This document shows, piece by piece, positions 45,221 to 54,955 of a DNA stretch of 55,966 nucleotides. Within the stretch, counting starts at the first letter, position 1, and each line of letters opens with the position of its first letter. The notes beneath the pieces were generated by a model. The model was not told the origin of the DNA, made no database searches, and was given only the letters and a program-made list of their open reading frames with translations. The stretch is from Lactobacillaceae bacterium. GTDB taxonomy: Bacteria; Bacillota; Bacilli; Lactobacillales; Lactobacillaceae. A program made the translations under genes and the position numbers. The stretch is taken from positions 1-55,966 of the forward strand of contig JAITQG010000028.1 in assembly GCA_031289015.1 (NCBI GenBank), given 5' to 3'.

Positions 45221-46470
45221 CAGTCACAGCACTAACCAAATATTTAAAGCGCAAATTCACCGCTGATCCACACCTGCAAAAAGTTTATCTCACAGGGGAA
45301 GTTTCCAATTTTCGCCGGCGCCCTAAGCATCAATATTTTTCATTAAAAGATGATGGAGCCGTGATTGGCGCAACTATGTGGCAAGGCGCGTATGCTAAGT
45401 TGCCGTTTACTTTAGAAGAAGGTTTAAAGGTCAATGCAGTCGGCCATCTAGATTTGTACGAACCAAGTGGCACATATTCGATTATTATTGACCACATGGA
45501 ACCGGATGGAATCGGCGCGTTGGCGTTGCAATACGAACAATTAAAAAAGAAGCTACAAGCACAAGGGTTATTTGATAAAGTCAAACGCGACATCCCACGG
45601 TTCCCTAAAAAAATTGCCGTGATTACTTCACCAAGCGGTGCCGTCATCCAAGATATTATGACGACGGTGCAACGGCGATATCCGATTGCCCAAATTTATT
45701 TATATCCCGCAGTGGTTCAAGGGGCTAATGCAGTACCGAGTATTTTGAAGCAACTCACAGCGGTGGCACAGGTTGATTATGATGTCTTAATCATTGGCCG
45801 CGGTGGTGGGTCGATTGAAGATTTGTGGGCCTTTAACGATGAGCAATTGGCCAAGCAATTAGCTGATATGCCAATGCCGGTCATTAGTTCCGTGGGTCAT
45901 GAAACCGACGTCACGATTGCTGATTTTGTGGCCGATCAACGCGCGGCCACACCAACGGCAGCGGCTGAAATGGCCACGCCGATTAAGTTAGCGGATCTTT
46001 GGTTAGGGATTGAAAATTGGCAGAGTCGCATGGTGGGTGCCATGCAAAGACGGGTGCAAACCTTGGGCGAGCGTTTACACCGGGTCCAACAAAGTTATGT
46101 GTTAACGGATTCGGCGCGTTTGTATGAGGGTGTGATGCAACGGTTAGATATTGCGCAACAACAATTGGTTAATGCAATATCTAGTTATACCAACAATGCT
46201 AAGCACAACTATCAAATTGTGTCACAGCAGATGCAACCGGTGATGACGCGGATCCTAGAACAGCAACAACAACGTTTTGGGCGTGCCGTCAACGGTCTAC
46301 ATTTAGTTAGCCCACTCGCTGTTTTAGCACGCGGTTATAGCGTGGTGTCAAATGAGCAGGGGGTCGTGATAACGACTGAGGCCATAAACGTCGATGATAC
46401 GTTGCACATTCGGTTAGCTGATAATGGCGTCATTACAGCAACGGTGCAAGACATTCAGAAAGGTAGCTAG
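45205..46470 (+). CDS. xseA: Exodeoxyribonuclease VII large subunit
   Basis: A 421-aa subunit. The OB-fold domain covers about residues 1-100 (VYLTGEVSNFRRRP), then the catalytic domain with ITSPSGAVIQDI, IGRGGGSIEDLWAFNDE and SSVGHETDVTIADFVADQRAATPTA in pieces. The coiled-coil region follows, ending with ARGYSVV. It degrades single-stranded DNA with the small subunit encoded next. TGGAG before the ATG lies within the folD end, suggesting coupled translation. Confidence 0.97.
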   Translation: MADYLTVTALTKYLKRKFTADPHLQKVYLTGEVSNFRRRPKHQYFSLKDDGAVIGATMWQGAYAKLPFTLEEGLKVNAVGHLDLYEPSGTYSIIIDHMEPDGIGALALQYEQLKKKLQAQGLFDKVKRDIPRFPKKIAVITSPSGAVIQDIMTTVQRRYPIAQIYLYPAVVQGANAVPSILKQLTAVAQVDYDVLIIGRGGGSIEDLWAFNDEQLAKQLADMPMPVISSVGHETDVTIADFVADQRAATPTAAAEMATPIKLADLWLGIENWQSRMVGAMQRRVQTLGERLHRVQQSYVLTDSARLYEGVMQRLDIAQQQLVNAISSYTNNAKHNYQIVSQQMQPVMTRILEQQQQRFGRAVNGLHLVSPLAVLARGYSVVSNEQGVVITTEAINVDDTLHIRLADNGVITATVQDIQKGS

Positions 46471-46500
46471 TTAGTTAAGAACTAATTTGCGGATAATAAC

Positions 46501-46719
46501 ATGACAGAAAAAACTTTTGAAGAAAATTTAGCAGCCCTAGAAAATATTGTTAGTCGCTTGGAAAAAGGCGATGTGCCCCTCGAAGAAGCCATTGAACAAT
46601 TTGAAGCCGGGACCAAGTTGTCAAAGGAGTTGCAAAAAACTTTACAGACGGCTGAACAAAGTCTGGCCAAGATTGTGGCAGACGATGGGACAACCACTGA
46701 TTTCAAGGCTGAAGCATAA
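46501..46719 (+). CDS. xseB: Exodeoxyribonuclease VII small subunit
   Basis: A 72-aa helical protein with the family core [20 protein letters not shown] and the [11 protein letters not shown] helix. It binds the XseA coiled coil to form the active nuclease. The SD is weak (GGATAA). It sits between xseA and ispA (2 bases), the standard order in Firmicutes. Confidence 0.95.
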   Translation: MTEKTFEENLAALENIVSRLEKGDVPLEEAIEQFEAGTKLSKELQKTLQTAEQSLAKIVADDGTTTDFKAEA

Positions 46720-46721
46720 TT

Positions 46722-47582
46722 ATGAAATTAGCTGACTTTGCGGGTATTGTTCAGCCCCAAATTGAACATGTGTTAACCACTGAAATGCAAACCGCCAGTC
46801 AAAGCGCAGTGTTAGCTGAAGCCATGACATATGCAGTGATGACCGGCGGCAAACGCTTGCGGCCGTTGTTGACATTAGCTGTTGTGGCGGATTTGAGGGG
46901 GCCATATACGGATTTTATTAAAGTCGCGAGTGCCTTGGAATTGATCCACACGTATAGCTTGATTCATGATGATTTACCGGCCATGGACGATGATGATTTA
47001 CGCCGGGGTAAGCCCACGGTGCATCGCGTTTATGGTGAAGCTTTAGCCATTTTGGCTGGAGATGCCCTCCAAGCCTTGGCATATAGCTGGCTTGGGACGG
47101 CGGATGCCCTATCAGACGCGCAAAAGGCTGAGTTGATGTTACAACTGGCACAGGCAAGTGGCGCTGATGGGATGGTGGCTGGTCAAGTTGCCGATATGTT
47201 GGCCACGGATGCTGAGCAGATTACTGTTGCAGATGCCAAAGCGATTCATTATCGCAAAACCGGTGCGCTATTAGGTTATGCGGCTGTTGCGGGTGGCATC
47301 ATGGCCAAGACAAATGTTGATGCGATTGAAGTGCTTTGGGATTTTGGGATGACGTATGGTTTGGCCTTTCAGATTAAAGATGACTTGTTAGATTTACAAC
47401 AAGATGCAAACGCTGATAAGCAGAGTTATCCAGCTTTATTAGGCCAAGTCGGGGCACGAGTGGAGTTACAAACCCAAGTCGCAACTATGGAACAACAAAT
47501 CGAGTTACTCCAGCAATTAACCAATGCAGAGCTGCCGACATTAGTGGCCTTTTTGGATTATTTTGAGGATATGGTGGATTAA
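46722..47582 (+). CDS. ispA: Polyprenyl (farnesyl/geranyl) diphosphate synthase
   Basis: A 286-aa trans-prenyltransferase building C10-C15(-C20) isoprenoid diphosphates for undecaprenol and quinones. The first aspartate-rich motif is DDLPAMDD (83-90) followed by DDLRRGKPTVH. The second is DDLLD (220-224). GGKRLRPLL (42-50) binds isopentenyl diphosphate. Product length cannot be set without a model. It starts two bases after xseB and abuts tlyA. Confidence 0.95.
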   Translation: MKLADFAGIVQPQIEHVLTTEMQTASQSAVLAEAMTYAVMTGGKRLRPLLTLAVVADLRGPYTDFIKVASALELIHTYSLIHDDLPAMDDDDLRRGKPTVHRVYGEALAILAGDALQALAYSWLGTADALSDAQKAELMLQLAQASGADGMVAGQVADMLATDAEQITVADAKAIHYRKTGALLGYAAVAGGIMAKTNVDAIEVLWDFGMTYGLAFQIKDDLLDLQQDANADKQSYPALLGQVGARVELQTQVATMEQQIELLQQLTNAELPTLVAFLDYFEDMVD

Positions 47583-48434
47583 ATGGCAGGAATTCAAAAA
47601 GAACGAGTGGATGTATTGGCGGTCCAACAAGGCCTCTTTACTTCGCGCGAACAAGCCAAACGTGCCATTATGGCCGGTGAAATTTTGGGCGAAAATGAGC
47701 AACGGATGGATAAGGCGGGTGAAAAAATCCCGGTCACCATTGAATTGCATCTCAAAGGGGCACCGATGCCCTACGTGTCACGCGGTGGCTTTAAGCTAGA
47801 AAAGATGTTGCATGTCTTTGGGATCGATCCAACCGGAAAAACGGTGCTCGATATCGGTTCATCAACGGGTGGCTTCACCGATGTGGCTTTACAAAACGGC
47901 GCCAAATTGGTCTATGCCCTCGATGTAGGGACAAATCAATTAGCCTGGAAATTACGCTCGGATGAACGCGTTGTCGTGATGGAAAACACGAATTTTCGGT
48001 ATGCTCAATTAGCTGATTTCACGCATGGTCAACCTGAATTTGCGACAATCGATGTTTCGTTTATCTCGCTGAATCTAATCTTGCCAACCTTGGCCACGAT
48101 TTTAACGCCTGGTGGTTCGGTAGCCACGTTAATCAAACCCCAATTCGAAGCGGGGCGCGAGGCAGTTGGTAAGCATGGCATTGTCAAAGAAGCTAGTACG
48201 CATTTGACTGTCATCAATAAGGTGGCCGACTATGCCAAAACAGCCGGTTTTAGCATAGTTGGCTTGGACTTTTCACCCATTAAAGGTGGCTCAGGCAATA
48301 TTGAATTTATTGCGCACTTGAAATTAGATGGTGGGGAGCAAACCATGGCAGATACGCAACGCGAGGCCGTGGTGAACGCTGCACATGCGCAATTAAATGC
48401 GCATCGAAAGGAGGCTGACAATGACACGCAATAA
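47583..48434 (+). CDS. tlyA: TlyA-family rRNA 2'-O-methyltransferase
   Basis: A 283-aa protein, often labelled hemolysin A. An S4 RNA-binding domain occupies about residues 5-65 (ERVDVLAVQQGLFTSREQAK). An FtsJ-like methyltransferase domain follows with VLDIGSSTGGFTDVALQNGA (SAM site) and the TIDVSFISLNLILP block. In other species TlyA methylates 16S and 23S rRNA; haemolysis is not implied. The start codon follows the ispA stop directly. The end overlaps argR by 14 bases. Confidence 0.93.
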   Translation: MAGIQKERVDVLAVQQGLFTSREQAKRAIMAGEILGENEQRMDKAGEKIPVTIELHLKGAPMPYVSRGGFKLEKMLHVFGIDPTGKTVLDIGSSTGGFTDVALQNGAKLVYALDVGTNQLAWKLRSDERVVVMENTNFRYAQLADFTHGQPEFATIDVSFISLNLILPTLATILTPGGSVATLIKPQFEAGREAVGKHGIVKEASTHLTVINKVADYAKTAGFSIVGLDFSPIKGGSGNIEFIAHLKLDGGEQTMADTQREAVVNAAHAQLNAHRKEADNDTQ

Positions 48435-48873
48435 ACAAGCCCGTCAACAAGCCATCAAACAATTAATTACGGATCAACAAATTAAAAAACAAGAAGATTT
48501 AGTTACTTTATTAAATGAACAAGGTTGGGATGTGACCCAAGCGACCATTTCACGGGATATCGCCAGTATGCAATTGGTAAAAATCCCGACTGAAACAGGT
48601 GGTTTTATGTACGCCATGATGAGCGGGGCGGATTATCTATCGCAATTGGCCAATATTATGCATGAACCAACGACTAAAGTTGCTTCCCAAGATAATATGG
48701 TGATGATTTCAGTTGCGCCCGGCACCGGCCCCGCTCTAAAAGCAGCCATTGAAGAAGTGCACTTTGGTGAAATTTTTGGCGTGATTGGCGATGATGCGAG
48801 TGCTCTGGTCGTTTTGCATAGTGCTAGTAAGGGCGTAGATTTTTCCGCGAAACTCTTGAAAATGAAAGGGTAA
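48421..48873 (+). CDS. argR: Arginine repressor ArgR/AhrC
   Basis: A 150-aa regulator. The winged-helix N-domain holds KQLITDQQIKKQEDLVTLLN and the recognition helix VTQATISRDI. The C-terminal domain with GTGPALKAAIEEVHFGEIFG and GDDASALVV forms the hexamer and binds arginine. A longer frame begins at 48397; the ATG at 48421 with AAAGGAGG is the start. Position between tlyA and recN is the conserved Firmicutes order and says little about targets. Confidence 0.95.
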   Translation: MTRNKQARQQAIKQLITDQQIKKQEDLVTLLNEQGWDVTQATISRDIASMQLVKIPTETGGFMYAMMSGADYLSQLANIMHEPTTKVASQDNMVMISVAPGTGPALKAAIEEVHFGEIFGVIGDDASALVVLHSASKGVDFSAKLLKMKG

Positions 48874-48900
48874 GCAGCGTTAATCAAGACAGGAGGGGTT

Positions 48901-50568
48901 ATGTTACAAGAATTATCAATTCAAAACTTTGCAATTATTCCCAAAATGGATTTAAGTTTCAACCCACAAATGACGGTGTTAACTGGTGAAACTGGGGCTG
49001 GTAAATCAATTATTATTGATGCAGTCGGCCTCTTAACTGGCGGGCGGAGTTCACAAGATTTCATTCGTGAAGGCGCCGACAAAGCCGTGCTACAAGGCTT
49101 ATTTACACTAGATGAGCTGACTGATGTCAAACCAGTCTTGGCTGAATATGGCATTGAACTAGATGATGCTCAACTGTTGATTAATCGTGAAATAAATCGG
49201 AATGGGCGCAATGTGATTCGCGTAAACGGGACTTTAGTTAACACCGCGATTCTCAAAGATATCGGCGCGCATTTGGTTGATATTCATGGGCAAAATGAAC
49301 ACCAAGCTTTGATGCAAGTCGAAAATCATCGCAGTATGTTGGATGAATTTGGACAAGCCACGATCGCCCCTAAGCTAGCTGAATATCAAGTGGCCTATCA
49401 ACAATACAAGCAATTAAAACATACTTATCAACAACGCCTAGCCAATGAACAAGAGTGGGCGCAACGTTTTGATATGCTGGAATTTCAAGCCAAAGAATTA
49501 GCCGATGCGCAATTGATTGATGGTGAAGAAGAAACGCTGGAAGCTGAATATCAAGCTTTGACGAATTTTCAAGATATTTTATCAGCCTTGTCAAAAGCCT
49601 ATGAAGCCCTGGCTGGTGACTGGGATGGGAACGGTTTAGAGACGGTTTCAACGGCGGTCAATGAACTAGAAGACATCGAAGACCTAACGCCCCAATATGG
49701 TGAAATTACGCAACGGGTGCGGGGGGCTTATTTTGAGCTTCAAGATGCCGCGGCTGATGTTTTGTCAATTCGCGATAACTTGGAATTTGATGAAGGCCGG
49801 TTGCAAGAAGTTGATGAGCGCTTGAATCTAATTCGGTCATTGGAGCGCAAGTACGGGGCTACGATCACAGATGTGTTGGCCCACCAAGCTGAAGTTGAAA
49901 ATCAACTGATGGGGATGCGTGAAAATGGTACGACGGCCGCTGAATTAGCTGAAGCATTAGCGATGGCTGAAACCAAAGTGCAAACGCTCGCGGCGGCGTT
50001 AACCGAGTTACGTAAAACGGCAGCAGTTGGTTTGACCAAGCAAATTCATGCGCAATTAAAAGATTTATACATGGAAAAGGCAGTTTTCTCCGTTGATTTT
50101 GGTGACAGCAATGAACCCAAAGAATTCGGTGTGGATAATATTGAGTTTTATATTCAAACCAATCCTGGTGAAACCGCCAAACCACTGGTTAAAATTGCGT
50201 CTGGTGGCGAATTAAGTCGGATGATGCTGGCTATGAAAACGATTTTTTCACAGCAACAAGGTGCTACGTCAATTATTTTTGACGAAGTGGATACTGGTGT
50301 TTCGGGGCGCGTGGCTCAAGCGATTGCTGAAAAGATTTCAACGATCGCCCAGACGTCACAAGTTTTGACAATTACCCATTTGCCACAAGTTGCCGCGGTG
50401 GCTGACCATCATTTATTCATTGAAAAGCAAGTGCACGGCGATCGTACAGAAACGACGGTCACGCCATTAACTGAAGCCCAGCGCGTAGATGAAATCGCGA
50501 GAATGTTATCAGGCAGTGAATTGTCCGAAGCAGCCCGGCAAAATGCGCGCGAGTTATTAGCCAAGTAG
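48901..50568 (+). CDS. recN: DNA repair protein RecN
   Basis: A 555-aa SMC-like ATPase acting in double-strand break repair. Walker A is GETGAGKS (29-36), a central coiled-coil region spans about 150-370, the ABC-type signature is ASGGELSRMMLAMK, and Walker B is IIFDEVDTGVSG. ITHLPQVAAVADHH is the H-loop region. Length is typical. AGGAGGGG precedes the ATG. A LexA site is not apparent; expression is from the operon. Confidence 0.96.
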   Translation: MLQELSIQNFAIIPKMDLSFNPQMTVLTGETGAGKSIIIDAVGLLTGGRSSQDFIREGADKAVLQGLFTLDELTDVKPVLAEYGIELDDAQLLINREINRNGRNVIRVNGTLVNTAILKDIGAHLVDIHGQNEHQALMQVENHRSMLDEFGQATIAPKLAEYQVAYQQYKQLKHTYQQRLANEQEWAQRFDMLEFQAKELADAQLIDGEEETLEAEYQALTNFQDILSALSKAYEALAGDWDGNGLETVSTAVNELEDIEDLTPQYGEITQRVRGAYFELQDAAADVLSIRDNLEFDEGRLQEVDERLNLIRSLERKYGATITDVLAHQAEVENQLMGMRENGTTAAELAEALAMAETKVQTLAAALTELRKTAAVGLTKQIHAQLKDLYMEKAVFSVDFGDSNEPKEFGVDNIEFYIQTNPGETAKPLVKIASGGELSRMMLAMKTIFSQQQGATSIIFDEVDTGVSGRVAQAIAEKISTIAQTSQVLTITHLPQVAAVADHHLFIEKQVHGDRTETTVTPLTEAQRVDEIARMLSGSELSEAARQNARELLAK

Positions 50569-50583
50569 CATTGGAGGTTGGTG

Positions 50584-52167
50584 ATGCGAATTGTCACAAG
50601 CAAACAATTTAATTTAGCCGCAAAACCATACGTGCAAACGCTGGCTTTTTTTGCTGATGACACGCAAGCCCGCCATGCATACAAACGGTTACTTGGCATG
50701 CCCGCGGTCACGGTCTTAACGTTGTTGAACGATGAAAGTGACGCGGTTGATGGCGTAGTTTTTTTTGAACAACACGCTAAGTCAGTCAAATTGTTGTTGA
50801 GCATCCAACGGGATAATTTAAATCGGCACCATGTCTATCAGAAATTGATGCGGTGGTTTAGTCAGCAACGCATTACTGATTTGGTGGTGCAGTTGACGGC
50901 CAATTATGCTGATCAGCACTACTTATTAAGTCATGGCTTCACAAAACTTGGCAATAATAGTTACCAAAAACACTTCACTTACCCAGTTGGCTTAGTCTTA
51001 GGTGGTGGCGGGGCCCATGGTGCCTTTGAGACCGGGGTCTTTGATGTGTTGATGGAACACAATGTCGTCCCTAATAATATTGTAGGTGTTTCCGTTGGAG
51101 CCATTATGGGAGTTTCATTGTTGCACTTGGATAGCTCGCAAGCGCATGAAACGTGGGCGACATTGACCACGCAAAAGGTCTATCAAACACAAAAAGTCGG
51201 GTTGACTACCTTGGATTTTAGTATCACCATCGCTGATCATTTGTTGCGAGGAAATTATTTTCAAAAAGCTTCGTTGCGCAAAATTTTAGAGCCAGTGGTT
51301 GCAAAAGAGTTAGCGACACCACCCTTGGTAAAGTTTGCCTTGGTGGCCACTGAGTACCCGAAACTGCGGGCAACCGTGTTTGACATCACGCCCCAAACTA
51401 AAAATGCTGAATTAGTCGATTGGATTTTGGCGTCGAGTGCCTTTTATCCGATTGTCGACCCGGTGGAAATTAACGGTAAAAAATACATTGATGGCGGTTA
51501 TAGTGATAATGTGCCCATCGCTGTGAGCGCGCGCCAGGGGTCTAAGATTATTTACGCAGTTTCAATCATGGAAAACTCATTGATGAATGCAAAAGTTCCT
51601 GCTGATGTGGAAGTGCATATGATCAAACCGGCTTGGCCACTTGGTCCGTTGTTGGATTTTATCCCGGCTTTGAGTCGTGAGTATACGCGGTTGGGTGAAA
51701 TCCGGACCCGCCAAGTCTTGGGTGAATATGCTGGGTATTATTACGCTTTAACTGCAGACACCGATTTTAGTTGGTTAGGGCACAAATTGATATCGACTTT
51801 GGCTAGTGAACCAGTCACCGCAACGATTGCCGTGGCTGTTCAAAAACCAGCCGTGAAGTTAGCGTTCAAACTTTGGTTAGAACAGACGGCCCAACAGCCA
51901 CTGGGCGATGATGACCGTCAATATGGGTTAGCCATCATTGAACGCTTAGCAAAACGCTTGGAGCTGGATAAATTCAAACTGTATACTTCAGCTGAGTTTA
52001 TTGACGCAATCGTTGCGGCCGGGCAAACCAAACACGCGGAATTAGGATTACCAACAAAAACCATTACAACGGCACAAGTGTTGGCAAATCCAGAAATTAT
52101 TTTGTTGGGCGTGCTTTACGTATTGTCTAAACAGGCTAAAAAAGGTATTATGAAAGTTATTAATTAA
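50584..52167 (+). CDS. GNAT-like domain fused to patatin-like phospholipase
   Basis: A 527-aa protein. The C-terminal part is a patatin-like hydrolase: oxyanion loop GGGGAHGAFETG (140-151), nucleophile elbow GVSVG with Ser170, and catalytic Asp303 in IDGGYSDN. Such enzymes cleave acyl esters of phospholipids or other lipids. Residues 1-132 are not part of the patatin fold. They resemble a small GNAT acetyltransferase: strand-helix layout and an end reading YLLSHGFTKLGNNSYQKHF, much like the closing segment of many GNAT proteins. The acetyl-CoA loop is not clear, so the domain may be degenerate. The ATG at 50584 has GGAGG six bases upstream. It lies in the recN-gmk interval, nine or more bases from recN, and its role with them is unknown. 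Confidence 0.85.
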   Translation: MRIVTSKQFNLAAKPYVQTLAFFADDTQARHAYKRLLGMPAVTVLTLLNDESDAVDGVVFFEQHAKSVKLLLSIQRDNLNRHHVYQKLMRWFSQQRITDLVVQLTANYADQHYLLSHGFTKLGNNSYQKHFTYPVGLVLGGGGAHGAFETGVFDVLMEHNVVPNNIVGVSVGAIMGVSLLHLDSSQAHETWATLTTQKVYQTQKVGLTTLDFSITIADHLLRGNYFQKASLRKILEPVVAKELATPPLVKFALVATEYPKLRATVFDITPQTKNAELVDWILASSAFYPIVDPVEINGKKYIDGGYSDNVPIAVSARQGSKIIYAVSIMENSLMNAKVPADVEVHMIKPAWPLGPLLDFIPALSREYTRLGEIRTRQVLGEYAGYYYALTADTDFSWLGHKLISTLASEPVTATIAVAVQKPAVKLAFKLWLEQTAQQPLGDDDRQYGLAIIERLAKRLELDKFKLYTSAEFIDAIVAAGQTKHAELGLPTKTITTAQVLANPEIILLGVLYVLSKQAKKGIMKVIN

Positions 52168-52197
52168 TTGCAAAAAATAGCTAAGGAGTGTTAGGCC

Positions 52198-52815
52198 ATG
52201 AAACGTGGTGTGTTGATCGTTCTTTCAGGCCCGTCCGGTGTTGGTAAGGGTACTGTCAGAAAAGCCTTGTTTGAAGAAGCAGACATTGATTTTCAATATT
52301 CCATCTCCATGACTACGCGAAGCCCCCGGGCTGGTGAAGTAGATGGTGAGGATTACTTTTTTGTAACCCGCGAAGAATTCGAACAAAACATTGCTGAGGG
52401 CAACATGCTCGAATATGCCGAATATGTAGGTAATTATTACGGCACCCCCAAGAGTTTTATCGATCAAACCTTAGCTTCTGGCCGGGATGCCTTTTTGGAA
52501 ATTGATGTCCAAGGGGCGCTGCAAGTCAAAGAAAAGATGCCTGAAGGGGCCTATATTTTCTTGACCCCACCAGACTTAGATGCGCTAAAGGAACGTTTAG
52601 TTGGACGGGGAACCGAAGCAATGGACGTCATCAATCGTCGGGTTAGTACGGCCGCATCTGAAATTCGGATGATGGCTAATTATGATTACGCGGTGATTAA
52701 CGATGAAGTCGCCACTGCTGTGAACCGCATTAAAGATATCGTCAAGGTCGAACGCCTCCGGGTGGATCGTGTCTTGCCAGCATATATCGCCATGATAGAG
52801 GAGTTAGAACAATGA
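52198..52815 (+). CDS. gmk: Guanylate kinase
   Basis: A 205-aa enzyme phosphorylating GMP to GDP. The P-loop is [10 protein letters not shown] (10-19), the GMP-binding region includes [19 protein letters not shown], and [12 protein letters not shown] and IFLTPP follow in order. AAGGAGTG precedes the ATG. It overlaps rpoZ by four bases, the usual gmk-rpoZ pair that ties purine nucleotides and (p)ppGpp to RNA polymerase. Confidence 0.97.
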   Translation: MKRGVLIVLSGPSGVGKGTVRKALFEEADIDFQYSISMTTRSPRAGEVDGEDYFFVTREEFEQNIAEGNMLEYAEYVGNYYGTPKSFIDQTLASGRDAFLEIDVQGALQVKEKMPEGAYIFLTPPDLDALKERLVGRGTEAMDVINRRVSTAASEIRMMANYDYAVINDEVATAVNRIKDIVKVERLRVDRVLPAYIAMIEELEQ

Positions 52816-53036
52816 GTGAAAAAGGAATTTTATATCCATCAGTTGATACTTTGTTGGAGCGTGTCAATTCGCGCTACCGTTTGATTGCTTTGGGTGCCAA
52901 GCGAGCCCACGAACTTGAACAAGGTGCTCCCAAGACTTTGGCGCATTTTGATTCAGTCAAGTCAATTGGCCAAGCGCTTGAAGAAATTGAAGCCGGCAAT
53001 GTTATCGTTGATCCTAACGAACGTGACGTTGATTAA
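52812..53036 (+). CDS. rpoZ: RNA polymerase omega subunit
   Basis: A 74-aa omega subunit. [25 protein letters not shown] in pieces is the conserved core that clamps the beta-prime C-terminus, and [13 protein letters not shown] follows. Translation is coupled to gmk by an ATGA-type overlap. A strong terminator ends the operon. Confidence 0.96.
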   Translation: MSEKGILYPSVDTLLERVNSRYRLIALGAKRAHELEQGAPKTLAHFDSVKSIGQALEEIEAGNVIVDPNERDVD

Positions 53037-53045
53037 AAAACACAC

Positions 53046-53080
53046 AAAAAGGATTTAGCCATGCGGCTAAATCCTTTTTT
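53046..53080. terminator. Bidirectional terminator between rpoZ and dedA
   Basis: AAAAAGGATTTAGCC pairs perfectly with GGCTAAATCCTTTTT around ATGC. A-run before and T-run after let it serve both convergent genes. Confidence 0.93.
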
Positions 53081-53088
53081 GCTGTGCT

Positions 53089-53763
53089 TTAACTTTTATC
53101 CATTTGAGCTTCTTTTTTAGAGGCGATACTTGAACGCAAGGCAGTGATAACCGCTGGTAGCGCCGTGACCAACAAGATGCCGACAATCACAAGTGAGAAG
53201 TGTTCTTGGATGAATGGAATCCGGCCGAAATAATAACCAGCTTCAACGGCAATCAACACCCATATTGTGGCAGCAATCATATCTAAGGTCACAAAGCGCT
53301 TGTAAGGGAAACCAGAAATTGAGGCCACGAATGGGGCAAGGGTTCGGATGATTGGCAAGAAACGTGCCAAAATAATTGCCATTGCGCCATGCTTTTCATA
53401 AAAGTTATTCGCTTCTTGCAAATGCTTGTCCTTAATGAACCGGCCAAGGAGGGGATGTTGAACTAGTTTTAAGCCGACTTTACGTCCTAAGAAGAAATTT
53501 AGTGAATCACCACCGACTGCAGCAATCCAAAAAATTAGCATCAAGAGCCAATGATGAAGGGTGCTTCCAGGAATGGCGGCAATTGCGCCCGCGGCAAATA
53601 ATAGTGAATCACCAGGCAAGAAGGGTAAAATGACGGCCCCAGTTTCAATAAAGATGACAGCAAAGAGTAGTGCATAAGACCAAGGGCCTAAGATACCAAC
53701 CCACTCTGCTAAATGTTTATCTAGATGTAAAAAGAGATCAATTATTAAATTGATAATATCCAT
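53089..53763 (-). CDS. DedA-family membrane protein
   Basis: A 224-aa integral membrane protein. FIETGAVILPFLPGDSLLFAAG and FFLGRKVG are DedA hallmarks, and ARFLPIIRTLAPFVAS is the conserved R-F-x-P-x-x-R motif. Some members flip undecaprenyl phosphate or phosphatidylethanolamine across the membrane; which applies here is open. GAGAAAT is a modest SD before the ATG. It is transcribed divergently from ppiB. Confidence 0.92.
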   Translation of the reverse strand: MDIINLIIDLFLHLDKHLAEWVGILGPWSYALLFAVIFIETGAVILPFLPGDSLLFAAGAIAAIPGSTLHHWLLMLIFWIAAVGGDSLNFFLGRKVGLKLVQHPLLGRFIKDKHLQEANNFYEKHGAMAIILARFLPIIRTLAPFVASISGFPYKRFVTLDMIAATIWVLIAVEAGYYFGRIPFIQEHFSLVIVGILLVTALPAVITALRSSIASKKEAQMDKS

Positions 53764-53849
53764 TATATTTCTCGCTTAAGTTTATTTACTATTTTTAAGT
53801 ACATGACATTGTAGCATGAAACCACGCCTAAATTCTAGGTTTTTAGGTG

Positions 53850-53858
53850 TGATATAAT
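53850..53858 (+). promoter_or_regulatory. Extended -10 promoter of ppiB
   Basis: TGATATAAT gives a TGnTATAAT extended -10; there is no good -35 at 17 bp, which such promoters do not require. Confidence 0.6.
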
Positions 53859-53893
53859 AAAAACAAAATATTTAATAATCGAGGAAATCAAAC

Positions 53894-54499
53894 ATGACAT
53901 TACCACAACTTGACTTAATCGCAGTTGAAGGTCCATTGGCAGTCCTAGAAACCAATAAGGGCACAATCAAAATCAAGCTATTCCCAACACAAGCTCCAAA
54001 GACGGTTGAAAACTTTGTTGGTTTAATTGAACAAGGTTATTATGATGGGATTATTTTCCACCGCGTGATTCGGGATTTCATGGTGCAAGGTGGTGATCCA
54101 ACTGGCACAGGTATGGGTGGTGAATCAATTTGGGGTGCGCCATTTGCAGACGAATTCTCAGATGAGGTCTTTAATTTGAATGGGGCCCTCTCAATGGCCA
54201 ATGCGGGGCCAAACACCAATGGCTCACAATTTTTCATTGTCAATGCGCCCCAAGTTTCACCCCGTGATATGAAAGCGGTGGCCGCATTTTATCCAGAAGC
54301 GATTGTTGAACGGTTCACCCAAGATGGTGGAACGCCTTGGTTGGATGGCAAGAATCCAATGACGCCATATGGCCATACAGTCTTTGGGCATGTGCAAGAA
54401 GGCCTCGATGTTGTTAAAGATATTATGAATACTAAAACTGATTATGCTGATAAGCCCAAAGAAGATGTGGTCATCATCAAGGCTACAGTTGAAAAGTAA
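53894..54499 (+). CDS. ppiB: Cyclophilin-type peptidyl-prolyl isomerase
   Basis: A 201-aa cytoplasmic (no signal peptide) prolyl isomerase. [19 protein letters not shown] holds the catalytic Arg, and [20 protein letters not shown] and [13 protein letters not shown] are the other conserved blocks. Slightly longer than the minimal cyclophilin because of an insert (about residues 115-150, [16 protein letters not shown] and after). CGAGGAAAT precedes the ATG. Confidence 0.95.
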   Translation: MTLPQLDLIAVEGPLAVLETNKGTIKIKLFPTQAPKTVENFVGLIEQGYYDGIIFHRVIRDFMVQGGDPTGTGMGGESIWGAPFADEFSDEVFNLNGALSMANAGPNTNGSQFFIVNAPQVSPRDMKAVAAFYPEAIVERFTQDGGTPWLDGKNPMTPYGHTVFGHVQEGLDVVKDIMNTKTDYADKPKEDVVIIKATVEK

Positions 54500-54532
54500 T
54501 TTCGTTTTGTAAAAGCCAAAGGAGTAGTTGCA

Positions 54533-54940
54533 ATGGCATATGAAGTCGGCGATGTTGTTGACGGAACCGTCACGGGGATTCAACCATACGGGGCGTTTGT
54601 CCAATTAGATCAAACAACGCAAGGTTTGATTCACATTTCTGAATGTCGTTCAGCGTTTATTCATCATGTGCGTGATGAGCTGCAAGTGGGCCAAAAAATC
54701 ACGGTCATGGTTTTAGACATTGATCAGTATTCAGGTAAAATTTCATTGTCGCGGCGCACATTAATCGATAGCGATGATGAAGTTTTAGAATACACCCACA
54801 CCAATCCACACTTAAACAAACGGCATCATCACTATTGGACCAATCAACACGTCGATTTGGGGTTCAAGACGATTGCCAATCAAAAGCCAAACATGGTTAG
54901 TGAAGCTTTAAGCCGGTTAGCGAGCGACAAGCATAAGTAA
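54533..54940 (+). CDS. S1-domain RNA-binding protein (CvfD/GSP13 type)
   Basis: A 135-aa protein. Residues 3-72 form an S1 domain (VGDVVDGTVTGIQPYGAFVQL, then GLIHISE and ISLSRR). The rest is a short, His-rich and basic tail (NKRHHHYWTNQH). Size and layout match general stress protein 13/CvfD, a ribosome-associated post-transcriptional regulator in Gram-positives. AAAGGAG lies upstream. Confidence 0.9.
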   Translation: MAYEVGDVVDGTVTGIQPYGAFVQLDQTTQGLIHISECRSAFIHHVRDELQVGQKITVMVLDIDQYSGKISLSRRTLIDSDDEVLEYTHTNPHLNKRHHHYWTNQHVDLGFKTIANQKPNMVSEALSRLASDKHK

Positions 54941-54955
54941 CGAGGGGGAATAATT

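Noticed and set aside
47583-48434. Calling tlyA a haemolysin/virulence gene
   Set aside because: S4 plus FtsJ-like domains identify an rRNA methyltransferase; the haemolysin label is historical.
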